Positions 24,954-36,116 of a stretch of DNA of 64,000 nt are shown here, piece after piece. The notes beneath the pieces were generated by a model, which saw only the letters and a list, made by a program, of their open reading frames with translations, did not search any database and was not told the DNA's origin. A program made the position numbers and the translations under genes. Within the stretch, counting starts at the first letter, position 1. Each line of letters begins with the position of its first letter. This DNA comes from Hyaloscypha bicolor E (taxonomy: Eukaryota > Ascomycota > Leotiomycetes > Helotiales > Hyaloscyphaceae), in contig NW_020194558.1 in NCBI RefSeq assembly GCF_002865645.1, forward strand, positions 1,826,014 to 1,890,013, read 5' to 3'.

Positions 24954-27900
24954 AATGTTGGCGTGGTGGAAGAATGAAATCGACGAGGAATAGTGGTTGA
25001 AGAGAGAATTATTTTACGGAAGGACGAAGGAGTTCGTCGAAGAGGTGTAATTGTTAGGAGATGCAGTGGTATGAACCTAGAAGCTTGAAAGAGGAGATAT
25101 CAAATCTCGGGATAGTCCTCTCGAATAGTCGAACTTGATCCTCGATGGGATAAATGGTGGTAGCGAGATGAACGAATATCGAGATTGATGTTGTGCTCCA
25201 GGTGTTAGCTACACGCTCGGTGAAGGCGACATCAAAATGTGATGTGGTTTTTGGATGGTGAGGTTGCTATCGAGAAATGGAGGAAGAGTAAGATATAGGC
25301 AGGAAAGGTGGACTCGGAAATGAAGGATTCGGGGTTGCGAGCCCTAGTTTATTTTGATCTAGAATCGAAATGGGCACGCATCGACTATCCAAGCCTTGGG
25401 CAGAGTCTGATGCTGTCGAATTTCGAGTGTCGGTTTCTAAATCGAGATTGTTGAAAGTTTTGGTTACGGATGAAGAGCAGATGGAAGAGTCGGAGTGTGG
25501 ACGTCGAAGGAAGGCAGCCGCGCACAGCTGAATCTGAATCAATGTTCGTTGAGTGCTCAAACTTCCCGCCGCTAATATGAAATCAGAAGAGGCCGAATGT
25601 TGTTGAGGTTCGGAGAAGCAACGAAAGACCGGTTGGATCTAGAGGTGATCTTCTTGGGTGGAATCAAAGGAGCACTTGAGATGATACTTCCGTGGATCTT
25701 TGAGAGATGAATGTGTGGGATGATGTAGGGCGAAGCGAATAACGAGCGGTGTGAACTTAATGATGAAATATGTTGAAGTGTATGTGAATGTGCTTGGAAT
25801 GTAAGGAGTGTAATGATGAGAAAATTGTTTGAGTGGATTGTCAAGTGATGGATTGCGATATGGACGGAGAAAAGAGCGAGGGTAGAACATGTACGCCAAA
25901 TCCAAAATCTTGGACTTGAAGAAATTGTATCCCTGAAGATTCTTTCCGCTTACAGACACCCTTACCGTGCGACTTCCGTCCTTGACGGAGCTCCCACTGG
26001 AACGCAGACGGGTGTGTAGATGAATTGCTGAACGTCAGGGTGAGTCGAGGTTCAACATGGAGCTCGAATTTTGGTACGAAAGTTGGTGTCGATCACAGCC
26101 AGTTGCGGTGGAGAAAACGCGATTCATCAGGAGGTAAGGAGCATCCTAAACGAGAAAGAGGGGGGCGAATCACGTGCGCGCGAAAATGATATTTCTCAAT
26201 GAATGTGCCCGCTGAGAGCAAGTTACGCTTTCAAGTTCCCAATCAAGAAGTTCCCTCTATTCGCAATAACATGATGACAAAACTCGAATTGATGGTTTTA
26301 CCCATGTCTCATCAAGAGTGGGTAAGGAAATTGTCTTCTCCGCAGCCCAGACAAAAAAAGCATGATTTCTTCAACCGCCCGGACGGGAGGCTTCTCACTG
26401 GCCAGCTCGTCTCTCTCGTCACAGCGTCGGTCCATCGTTCCGATCAATCTACCCACCAAATTCGGGACGCAGTCGGAATCTAGCGGTGAGGGGTTGAAAT
26501 CACGCGCTGAAGTCGACCCCCCTATCCATCTAGAGTTTGGACTCCAAGCGCTTTGATGTCGAGACAACTCATTGAAAACCTCTGTTTGATGGGACGTTCC
26601 ATCCCGAATTTCAACCGATACTTGGAAGTAATTCTTTTCACGAAACGGGGAGAGTGTTTAGAAATAACCAAGGACAGTTGTGATGAGAAGAGAAATAGAA
26701 CAGCAAGCCTGCAATAACCGAAAAAGAGGCAAAACTCAGTGAAAAGCGAGTCATGTTGACCTCTTCTCCTCTTTTCATCCAAATCTGCTGAGAACCTGAT
26801 GATTTGATCTCCAATTAGACCTAGTCGCCTTATCTGTCGGTCAGCGGCCTTACGAACCTCCGTATGTCCCTTAATATTTTCCCGTCTCCTGATACGCTGT
26901 CGCCATCTCCCCAGGCATGTCGTGTCGGCAGTCGAGACCAGAGCGTATGCTCATGCTGGCCGTTGACCGCCCTGCAGCGAATGGACTCGAATAACTGGCT
27001 TGAGATGCATTATGACATGACCCTGGTAGATCTGCCAGACAATCGAAATGCAGACCCCGCGATAAACGGTGCGGCGTTCGAGAGTGCTGAAGCGAGAGCC
27101 GAAGGGCTGGCCGGGAGGTTGGAGGTTGAAACAATTGCTTTTGAGTGCAGGTCGAGATGCGTCGAATCCTGGAAAGCTGCTTGAACACGCTTCTTGGAGG
27201 GTCGGAGCAGAGGAGGCAGATGTCTCGTTGAAATCGAGTGGAGCGGTGGTCCGCAGATTTATGAAAAACTTATCTCTGAGATAACTGGAGGAGCGTGGAG
27301 TCGTGGACGTCGATTCAGGGTTGCTTCGGGCGAAGTTAGCGGAGAAAGTAGCGCTGCAAGATTGGATGACTAGCAGCCGCTATGCCTGCTCGAGCACTAA
27401 CGTCTGCTTCTGCCGGGACTTGGAGTCTTGGACGCACCTGTGGGCACCTGTGGGCCGTTGTGGGCCCTTGTAGGGGGTGCACGGGGTTGTTCGCTGATGC
27501 AGGGAAATTGAGGTCTGAAATAGAGGCGCCAGTGAGACGACCCAGCAACGCCTTCGCGAGTCCGCTCCCAGGAGAGCCGTCCAACAGCAGCTCCGCAACC
27601 TGCAGAAGCAGGCTGGATGGCTGCATGGTGGCCAAAGGGCGGCCAGAGGTTCGCAGCACTTGCTCTTCTTGAAACGAAACGCCCCGTCTTCCGCAGAGGA
27701 CCGCGAATACCCTTTCTATTATTAATGCGTGCAGCAGCTTGCCAGCCTGCCAAGAGCCGTGTGGTCCTGAATTACGGAGTAATGGACTCGTGCCATTGAA
27801 ACTTCCAGCGTCCCTCCCCTCCTCCTTGTGGCGTATCCCCGAATCGCCGCCGCCAGACCGTCTCGTATGGACAATTGGTGCTTCGTAAACCAGATTGCCG

Positions 27901-28932
27901 TACCCAGGTATTTTTGAAGACATCGTCCAAGTCACGGGTGTCAGAGGGGGGCGGACAAAGAGCTGCACTGCTCGGGCCACACGGCCCTTATCTTGTTTGG
28001 TGGCGTCAAATTTCGCAGGCTCTTCTTTTGGCGTTCGGGAGCTCGAATTCCTGGCTCGGCCGCGGTTGTTGGGTCAGCAAGATTCCATCGGCGTAGGAAA
28101 GTCTGACAGTCAGGCCCGTTAGTCGTTGCTCTCATCTCGGGGGCGAGGACGGGGGTCGTGTTGTACCGTTTAGTGTGAGGTCCTGGGGCATGTGAACGTT
28201 TGCCTATGGCCATCATGCAGCGCCATGGAGGGGTGCTTCGAGAGGGTGGGAGGAATCATCCCTTGGCTGGCGGTGCAGGCCAATGAGGCGCCGGGTCTGC
28301 CTTGCGGAACAAGGCGTTGCTGCATTTCAAACAAAGTGCTCGCATGATCAGTCGTGACGATCTTGCAACCTTCGATGGCGTGTTGGTGGTGGGCACCTCG
28401 AGGGGACGACTCGAGATACTTTCGCCAACGGTGGATGCACACCCAAGGGGAGAGCAGACTCGTGTTGTTCATGCAGGACCCATCTTATATCAGCAGATCA
28501 CCGTCATCGCGGCTGGAGGAAGTGTGAAAGTGTGAAGCTGTGAGGCTTTGATTGTGTTTGCTGGGGACCGCAGCCAGACTGGCCGTCCTTGAACTAGTAG
28601 AGTTAAGATTCCATTTGCGCGGCAATCAGCGTAGCGAGCGCAGCCTTTCTGCTCTGGCATTTCCTCGCCTGGCACTAGCCTGTCTGTCTGGCCTGCCGTC
28701 GCTTGTCTTCCAGCCTCTCGCTGATCGTGCTTGCTCATTTCTTTCATTTCGCCTAGCGCGGCGCCCTTGCTACGAAGCAATAAAAACTCCCGCCGGCCGC
28801 CATCCAGCTTTTTCCTCCATCCCATCCCATCTCTTGAAAATCACAGGACTTTTCCACTCTTCCATCTCCATCTCCATCCCATCAGCAAACACCTTTGTTC
28901 ATCCAAACAGTCCCCTTTGACCTACCATCAAC

Positions 28933-30739
28933 ATGTCTGAAGTCGCAAAGCCTGTTGAGGAGCCTGTTGCTGCTCCTGAAGCTCCTGTCGAAGCTCCAGC
29001 TGCTGAGGCTGCTCCCGTTGAGACCACAGAGGCCGCAACTGAAGTACCTGCAGCCACTGAGCCAGCAACGACGGAGGAAGCTCCTGCTGCCCCAGCTAAG
29101 GAGGAGGCAAAGCCGCCTGCGGAGGACGGTACTCTTGGCTACAAGGGACCTGGCCTGCTCAAGTAAGTTTTTTTTGTTTGCCTGCTTCAATCTCCACTCT
29201 ACGCAGCAACAAGCTTTATTTGCTCGGTTCCCGCTTCGAGTTCCAGTTATTCGTCAACCTGGAGCTCGTTGCCCTTGGTTGTTTATTTACACGGCTCCAC
29301 GGCAGTTGTTACGTCGCTGCTCGCTACCAACTCATTAACGCACAATCTCCGCGCAATATGACACCATTTTGTTGATGACCGTGGGCTAATTTTATGCTGC
29401 AGGAGCTTCATCTTCCAGAAGAAGTTTTTCTGGTTCGGAACTGAGCCTGTTGAGCACAAGTCTCTTGCAAGCTATCTTCGCGGCGAGAAGCAGCAAGAAG
29501 TTGCCAACAAGAACGCTGCCTGGTCATCACATACCGGAAAGGGTCTCTTGTACTTTAGCAAGAAGCCCACTGAGAAGGCCACTCCAGCTGGCATCATCAA
29601 CCTGGTATGTTTATTCCCGCTGAACATGAGTAATCTTACTAGATCATGCGCTGACTTTTCCCCTTCTCCAGTCCGAAGTTTCCGATCTCACCCCAGATGG
29701 CACTGTCGATTTCTCATTCAGCCTTGGCGGACACAAGCACACTTTCCAAGCAACCACCCTCTCTGAGCGTGACAGCTGGCTCGTCGCTTTGAAAACAAAG
29801 ATCGAGGAGGCCAAGGAACTTGCAAAAACCGTCCCCGAGACCGAGGAATACAAGAAGAGCCACAGCGAGTTGACGAAGCCAGTCGTTGCCGCTGCTGCCG
29901 TACCAAAGAAGAGCGTTGACGTCAAGGAGGAGAAGGCCGAGGCCAAGGAGGAGAACAAGGAAGAGAAGAAGGAAGAAAAGAAGGAGGCTCGCAAGAGCCG
30001 AAGCGCATCCCGCAAGCGCAACTCCATCTTTGGTAGCTTCGGGCTTGGAAAGAAGGAAGAGAAGCCTGAGGTTGCCAAGGAAGACACCCCAGTTGCACCA
30101 ACCACTGAGGAGCCTGCTGCTCCAGTTGAGCCCGTTGTTGCTGAGCCTGTCGTTGCTGCTCCAGAGACCACTGAAGCCGCCCCAGCAACCGAGCCTGTCG
30201 CTGCTCCGACCGAGACCAAGCCAGCTCCTTCAAAGCGCAACAGCATCTTTGGAAGCCTCAAGTCTTCGTTCGGCAAGGAGAAGAAGGCCTCCACTGAGGC
30301 CCCAGTCGTTCCTCCCAAGGATGCTGAGCCAGTGAGCGAGACTGCTCCCGTCATTCCCCCAGTCGAGACCAGCGAGACACCCGTCGTCGCCGAGACCGAG
30401 GCCGCTCCCACCACCAACGGGGAGACCAAGGTTGCCACTGAGACCCCGGCTCCTAAGACCCGCAAGCAGTCCCTCCCATGGTTGAGCAAGAAGGAGAAGC
30501 CAGCCACCAGCGACGAGGAGGTCGAGAAGCCAAAGTCCCCGTTCGCCAAGCTCCGCGATACTGTCAAGGGCAAGACCTCTCCCAGGGCTCCGAAGGCCGA
30601 GAAGCCAGCCGAAGCCGCCAAGGAAGAGACCGCCGCTCCCGCTGATGCCACCCCAGCTCCAGCTGCTGAAGAGCCCGTTGTCTCTGAGCCTGTCCCAGTT
30701 GTCCAGCAGACCCCTGCCCCGGTTGCCGCCTCTGCATAA
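28933..30739 (+). CDS. Meu6-like pleckstrin-homology domain protein with Ala/Pro/Glu-rich tail
   Basis: Three exons, 28933-29162, 29403-29604 and 29672-30739, give 499 aa in frame. Residues 1-70 are acidic, Ala/Pro/Glu-rich. Residues ~78-180 form a PH-like domain (FIFQKKFFWFG, SSHTGKGLLYFSKK, FSLGGHKHTFQATT, ERDSWLVALKTKIEEA), the type found in fungal relatives of S. pombe Meu6. The rest is a low-complexity KE/AP-rich tail. Three basic Ser motifs recur in the tail: RKRNSIFGS, SKRNSIFGS and TRKQSLPWLS, likely phosphorylation or 14-3-3-type sites (inference). The pyrimidine-rich leader upstream and strong codon bias towards C/G-ending codons suggest high expression. Role probably membrane or lipid association, not established. 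Confidence 0.88.
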
Positions 30740-31552
30740 ATTCGCAACTCACCTTTCGAATCGCATGGTTTTCAGTGATGGAGGAACGAGTTCATTGTCG
30801 TCGGGAAAACGGATCTCCTTGAAATACCCCAAGATTGTTGATTGATTGATACCACTCTCATTTTTTTGCATTACTGTTGTCGTTGTCGTTGGTCGCGCTG
30901 CATTTCTGCTGCGTATTGATACCCCTATACCCAGACTGTCCTTCTGCAATCTGCCACTAGGGCAACCCCTCCGCTAATACCTAATAAAAGTCTCCTTGTT
31001 GTCTGCGAACTAGCCGTATCCTTCGCCGTGATTAATGTTTCATGTGAATGTGACTTGTGCAATTAATACTTTACGCTCCCAAGTGCAGCCCCCTCCCTCA
31101 GCCAAGTAAGCTAACGACTGCCAAGTTGGCTCAAAGATCTCTAATAGAAGCTAGTTCATAAAATGTCTCAACGTTGATCTTACTCCATCCGAATGCTCCA
31201 CATTTCTTGGTACAAGGAACGATTTCTCTAACTTCAGAAGAAAATGGAAGTGCCTTCACTATTTCTCTTTCTCACCCCACACCATGTGTTGATATCGCGG
31301 GATGGACGAGGGAGGCACGTGAGTGAAGCGTGGCAGAAATGTGGAACGTCAATGAGTGTCATTCACATTTACAAATTTAGGAAATTTAGAAAGGCGATGT
31401 TGAGTGGTTCAAAAAAGTCGGTAATGGCTTCGGGGGCTAGGTTCTTCATCTTTGGAACAGCGTCAACGCCAGCGCTGTTATTTTGAATACTTTACCCTTG
31501 TGGACGAGCATCAAGCCCAAAGCCTCTATTTGAGAAAGGTGGTTAAGGTACC
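30740..31552. other. Intergenic region, no gene seen
   Basis: Holds the 3' region of the PH-domain gene and the upstream region of the next + strand gene. The 80-codon frame at 31244-31486 shows no family resemblance. Confidence 0.5.
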
Positions 31553-32444
31553 ATGGCTTCTCGTAGTCAGCGTAGAGCCCAGCAAGTAAGTCCTGCCACT
31601 TATTCCCGACGATGTAGAAATAAGTTCAGCTGACCTTTGTAAACAGTCGCGACTCGATCGAGCACACGCCTTTCCATACGGACCAAACGATAAGCAGCCG
31701 AGGGCTCAGTATGACACCGATACGAGACGATGGGAAGGAAAGGAGCATAGTCGAGTGGAGTCCCCGCAGAAGTTCGTTCTTGGAATGGATTCCATGGCAT
31801 CGGAGTCCGAGAGTGGCAGAGGCATTGAAATGGTGTCAGAGAATACCTTCCCAGGTCCTCTCTTCCAACATCCAATTGAGAAAGGACCCAAGCTCCTTGA
31901 CCAGTTGGTTCAACCCCCTCTATCAACCTCGGGAAGTGGCTTCAGAATGTCCTACGACCATTCCCTCTTCGAGTTCTCGTCAACAAACGAAACGCCCAAC
32001 AATTCCTCATTCATCTTTGACAACAATGAATTAGCAATGGCCTCGGCTGGACAGGCTGAGCATGACGAAATGACGATTTCAAACGCGTTGCAGAAGCACG
32101 ACGATTCCTCCAACGAGAATATTGTAACGATTTGGGCGCCCATGGGCTATAGTGTTGGTATCTTCCGCGAAGTTCGGGATATTGAGAAGACTCTTGGATA
32201 CGGTGGGACAATGGGCGATGATTTGACGATGGAGGATGACAGCGGCTTGAATGGGGATTCATCTGACTTGGATACTTCGACTACTGCAGCTCAGATGGGT
32301 AGTCCTCGCCCTAGTGGTTTCTGGCCGAAGAAGGGTGGAAGCAAGAAGAAGAAGGCAGCTAAGAACACTGTCGAAGCCCAGATGAGTGGAGTTAGCTCGA
32401 GCCCCGAAACAACGCGCTCCTGGAGAACGGGAAGGAGCAGATGA
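31553..32444 (+). CDS. Hypothetical protein, hydrophilic, with Lys-rich segment
   Basis: Not recognised. Exon 1 (31553-31585) encodes only MASRSQRRAQQ. A 61-nt intron with GTAAGT donor and aacag acceptor leads to exon 2 (31647-32444); total 276 aa. The short first exon is supported by exact frame continuity into SRLDRAHAFPYG and a clear ATG. The protein has no signal peptide or membrane segment. It is Ser/Asp/Glu-rich and ends with a basic stretch (WPKKGGSKKKKAAK, ~235-250) that may be nuclear-targeting, followed by a Ser-rich end. It could be a nuclear or chromatin-associated protein, but that is guesswork. Confidence 0.7.
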
Positions 32445-33014
32445 AAGAGGTTCGCGATACACAGTTCCAGGGAAGGGGAAAGCAGAGTTTAATGTGCGTG
32501 GACTACTCTTATGGATGGTCCTGGATGACTAGGGGAGATTCTTTCGACTGGAGAGTGTTGTGTGGCAATGACTGGGCTGCTCTTCTGGGTGGATGCCTTG
32601 CAATGGCTTGGGGAGACACTTTCGGCTGAAGACCGCTGCGTGAGGATGCCGGGAATGCTGATATAGATACCTTGGGACGATTCGATGGATAAATTCCAGC
32701 TAAGGAGTCTGTAGTGCTTGTTTGTAGCTTACTTCCTGCTGCCCCATGGCACAGTGCCACTTCCAGCACTTTACGTTCTTGGGTCAATCAAGTTGCTAGG
32801 CTTTGCGCCTTGATTTCAGATTTCCAGCTCCGTGTCAGACAACGTCGTGACTGAATATTCTGCAGGACCTCTACTTAGAAGGGGCAGCTACCTGGGATAT
32901 TGGTGTCGTTTAATTTCTCCTGTGGTATCTCTTAATATCGCTTGACAATTTTCAAGCACCATACGAGAGTGGGGATCCGTAAGCGAGAGAGGAGAGAGGA
33001 CGGGATCGATAACA
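32445..33014. other. Convergent intergenic region, no gene seen
   Basis: Short 3'-3' spacer between two convergent genes. Only chance frames are seen. Confidence 0.5.
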
Positions 33015-34283
33015 TTATGGATTATTTTCCTCCTTCCCCGAGTCTACCTTCTCTAAGATCTCCTTCCACCCCTTTGCACTTAAATTGTAGTTTCTGATGG
33101 TATCTCCCCTCAATTTTTCCACCGCCCAGGCCCCTCCCAAAAGGAGTCCCAGAAACAGTCCTGCAAGACTCAGAAACCCCCACACAACATCACTGTCCAA
33201 TGGTGTGAGTTCCTCCCTACTCCCAGCATACTCGTGAAACCCCATAAGCGCTTTAAACCCCTCCATCAACAACTGTACCCTCCCCTCCTCCGCCGCCTTC
33301 ATCATCGCCAGCACCAGCTGATGGGTCTCCACGCCCTCAATACCATGCTTAGGCGGCCTTTCCTCCTCCACCTTATCCCCTAGACTGACCTGCAACAGCT
33401 CCTCCACCAGATCAACACCAGCAAGAAGGCCATTCACGGGCTCTACAATCCTCGGATTAACATCCACATACCAGGCTCTCCCTCCCTCCAAAATCGCATC
33501 CATACTCAACGCCCCATGCCAACTTAACAACCACCCAAAGCCCTGCAAGTGCTCCCCCACAGCCTTTAACGGCAAACTCACCTTCTTACTCGCGCCCCCT
33601 CCGACCCCTTCTCTGACCCTCACACAAGCATGCCAAGCCCTCAGTCTGCCATGCTCAAAAACACCCGAAACCATCAACAAACTGCCCTGCATCTCCTTCT
33701 GCACCACTAGCTCCCCTCCATCATCAAAACACCCCTTCGCAACGAAATCTGCAATAATCGACGCCAGCTCATCCAAATTTGCCGCACGACGAACACCCGT
33801 GCTCGCCGTCCCAATCGGTGTCTTCACATACACTGGAAGTAAAGCCTCGCACTGGCTCAACGTCTCTAAACTCGAATTCAACACCACACTTTCCGGTTGC
33901 GGGAGCCCGGCATCAGATAATGCCTGACAAGCGGATACTTTATCCATCACTCTCCTAAGGCTTTCGAATTCCGGGACTGCGAATTTGACTCCGGTAGAGG
34001 CGAGAAGAGGAGAGGAAGCAGAGATGATGGACACTTGTTCTTGGGTGCAGAGCAGGACGTCAAATTTCTCGTCTCTGAGGACCTGGAGAGTGGCGTCTAA
34101 CCATGTGTAAGGAGAGGCGGAGAAGGCGGGGACGGGGTGCGATTTTGTGGTGTGGGAGGTGAGGGTTGCGAGGAGGAGGAAGCTGGGTGGGGAGAGGACG
34201 TGGACCTGGTGGTGCTTTTGGGAGAGGATCGTGGAGACTTGACGGGAGGTCAAGCCGCTTGCGTCTGTGAGGAGGATCTTCAT
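33015..34283 (-). CDS. ATP-grasp domain protein with C-terminal membrane anchor
   Basis: Single-exon 422-aa protein. Start taken at MKILLTDASG because this begins a Rossmann-like pre-ATP-grasp strand; the open frame continues 58 codons upstream but that part is unlike protein and contains a T/A-rich run. Residues ~1-120 form the pre-ATP-grasp domain. ~120-330 is an ATP-grasp fold, with LPVYVKTPIGTASTGVRR (lysine/glycine ATP-binding loop), a Gln/Lys-Glu pair in VVQKEMQGSL, and the metal-binding DVNPRIVEPVNG. Such enzymes couple ATP hydrolysis to carboxylate-amine or similar ligation through an acyl phosphate; the substrate is unknown. A hydrophobic segment near the C-terminus (VWGFLSLAGLFLGLLLGGAW, ~380-400) suggests tail anchoring in a membrane. 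Relationship to carbamoyl-phosphate-synthase-like ATP-grasp proteins is inferred. Confidence 0.82.
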   Translation of the reverse strand: MKILLTDASGLTSRQVSTILSQKHHQVHVLSPPSFLLLATLTSHTTKSHPVPAFSASPYTWLDATLQVLRDEKFDVLLCTQEQVSIISASSPLLASTGVKFAVPEFESLRRVMDKVSACQALSDAGLPQPESVVLNSSLETLSQCEALLPVYVKTPIGTASTGVRRAANLDELASIIADFVAKGCFDDGGELVVQKEMQGSLLMVSGVFEHGRLRAWHACVRVREGVGGGASKKVSLPLKAVGEHLQGFGWLLSWHGALSMDAILEGGRAWYVDVNPRIVEPVNGLLAGVDLVEELLQVSLGDKVEEERPPKHGIEGVETHQLVLAMMKAAEEGRVQLLMEGFKALMGFHEYAGSREELTPLDSDVVWGFLSLAGLFLGLLLGGAWAVEKLRGDTIRNYNLSAKGWKEILEKVDSGKEENNP

Positions 34284-35053
34284 TTTGAGCAATGATGGGT
34301 GAGTGGGCTTAGATGTCTTATTTTTTTTTGGACCTTTAGAAGTAAATAGTAACTTTGGACAGTGAAGCTGGGGTGATATAGAGAGAGAGGTGGGAGCTAA
34401 CATACGAGGTCTGCGAGGAGATCGCCTGACGTTGAGCCATGGTTTAGGGCTGCCCAATCAGAAAGGGTGGAGAGACGGCTGTTGTGCAGACTGACCCGAT
34501 TCCACAGCGTCGCCCTCGGCAAGTCTTGAAAGAACATTTCGAGTTCCCCTGAGATGTGCATAATCGACGTTGCTTGTTGCTGGTCTGGAGTCGAGGCTCT
34601 TCAAGTAAGTCAACGTCTTGGCAAAACTCGACAAATCGCAATGCTCCACCACAAGCACAGAGAAAGGCAAAGCAAGTTTGAAAGCTTGTTCCTAAGGCAT
34701 AATAGCCCATGCCACCCCTACAATCCGATCCCACGGTGCTGGGAAAATGTACCAGAGGTACAACAAATGCAATTTAGCGGCGCAACCGAACGCCTTTAAC
34801 CCTTCCTCATCTGTAAACCAACTCCATGTTTTCTTTGCTTGGCAAAAATCAAAATCCTGCCCTAGAAAAGTAACAGTGTATCTGAATCTGAGGCGGAAAT
34901 TCTTGAATGTAATCCTCCCATCTGGCATCGATCGTCCAAACTCTAATAACCCTTTCCCATTCAAATCCGGCCGATTCCAACGCAACAAATGGTATCTCAA
35001 AATGGCGAGCGATTTATTGAGTATTATATACAACCTCCACTCCCACCGCTCTA
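34284..35053. other. Spacer upstream of the ATP-grasp gene
   Basis: Overlapping frames on both strands (34444-34734, 34692-35057 on -; 34747-35385 on +) were examined and not accepted: they lack domains, and the longest - frame begins at GTG and overlaps the end of the neighbouring gene. The segment next to 34283 is the probable promoter of the ATP-grasp gene. Confidence 0.45.
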
Positions 35054-36116
35054 TCACGGCAACTCATGCTGTTCATGGTCGACACCCAACTCAGCAGGAC
35101 GGCCATGCGTCGTCTGACTTGGGAGTTCATGCTGTTGAAACCCTTGCTGGAACGGTGGCGCATCGCTATATTTCGCCGGATCATAGTACTGCTGTTGTCC
35201 CACTACTGGTGACATCTGCGTGCCAGGCGCAGCTTGTGCTTCTGCTGCTCTGGCTGCTGCTCCCTTCTTCTTTCCCCGCCGGTATGCCAAGAATGCCAGT
35301 GCTGCGATGGCGAGAACGACGATCGCTACGCCGACACCTATGCCGGCGTCTGCGCCGGGTGAGAGACCACTGCTTGAGGCTGTGATGGTCCCGGTGGCTG
35401 AAGCAGCGTTGCTTGTTGCGCTGACGGGACTGAGGGTGCCGGAAGCTTGAGAGGTGGTCTTGGACCTGGTAGCAGAAGAGAAAGATGATTTCGTGCTCGA
35501 GGACGTTGTTGAGGATCTCGTCGAGGACGTGGATGAGGATCCAACATTTTGGGCGAGGTTGCATCGAACTGTGGAGGATTGATTGAAATTGGCGGGGCAC
35601 TATTTTGAGATGTGAGTACTCCTTCATCTGCAATATATTCAAGAAACATTACTGTTGTGAAAGGCGGACAACACGCGTCGGTCGTGCCAGCCGCGAGCAT
35701 TGCTATGATGATGTTAGCGGTCAATTGCATTCACAGACCGCAATGCTTCACTTACTGCAAGGAACTGAATTGGATGCGGCACAATCGGACGGAGTATCGA
35801 TGTAGCAACCGTTTGCAGATAAACAGCAGTATCCTGAACCCAGAATTGTTTGGCATTGCGGAAAGGCGGAATTTGTGTTGTTGGGTGTGCAGCAGAGTGT
35901 ATTTCCTGGCGTACATATCGAGGTCTTCGTCCCGGGAATGGCATCAGCGCAGACATCCCTCTTTGTCAAAGCCCACTCTTGGTACAGTAAAGGCATCCTC
36001 GCCATTATTATTCCATACTGTTCTTCGTCATCAATCAATCCATCCATGGCAGTAACCAGACAGCATAGCGCTGCAAAAAGAAGCACAAATGCGCATTGAA
36101 TCCGAAGAACCTGCAT
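35054..36116 (-). CDS. Secreted/single-pass surface protein: Cys-rich ectodomain, Ser/Thr stalk, TM, cytoplasmic tail
   Basis: Three exons, 36116-35756, 35702-35653 and 35599-35054, give 318 aa. The 53-nt second intron (gtaatg...aaaatag) is the choice that puts the stalk in frame. Signal peptide: residues 1-23 (CAFVLLFAALCCLVTA). Ectodomain ~24-150 has about a dozen Cys, including LCCTP, GYCCLS and ACCPP. It is followed by a Ser/Thr-rich stalk (~155-220) likely O-mannosylated, a transmembrane helix ~223-245 (GIGVGVAIVVLAIAALAFLA) with RRGKKKG stop-transfer, and a Gln/Pro-rich cytoplasmic tail. The layout resembles fungal cell-wall stress sensors of the Wsc/Mid2 type, although no WSC domain was recognised. 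The Cys-rich part could alternatively mark a lineage-specific surface protein. Confidence 0.8.

Larger units (their letters stand above)
22789..28932. other. 6.1-kb gene-poor region
   Basis: No convincing gene. From about 22850 to 26000 the + strand is purine-rich (60-base line at 24241: 45 purines) and carries three tandem-repeat families listed separately. 26170-28480 is more GC-rich; frames at 26864-27284 (+), 27336-27980 (-) and 27382-28122 (+) overlap one another on opposite strands without recognisable domains. A CACGTG site lies at 26171-26176. A short run of gtgggc-type repeats occurs at about 27435-27480. 28500-28932 is probably the promoter and 5' leader of the PH-domain gene, with a long pyrimidine-rich tract at 28800-28930. 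Confidence 0.55.

Noticed and set aside
27336..27980. 214-codon - strand frame
   Set aside because: GC-rich region with long frames on both strands, no domain, no splice context and no ATG-proximal features that distinguish it from chance.
29644..30747. 367-codon open frame antisense to the PH-domain gene
   Set aside because: Ser/Ala/Gly-rich mirror of the GC-rich low-complexity coding strand; the sense strand has splice sites, a PH domain and a clear start.
34692..35057. - strand frame of 121 codons beside the surface-protein gene
   Set aside because: Begins at GTG, overlaps the neighbouring stop region and has no recognisable domain or splice continuation.
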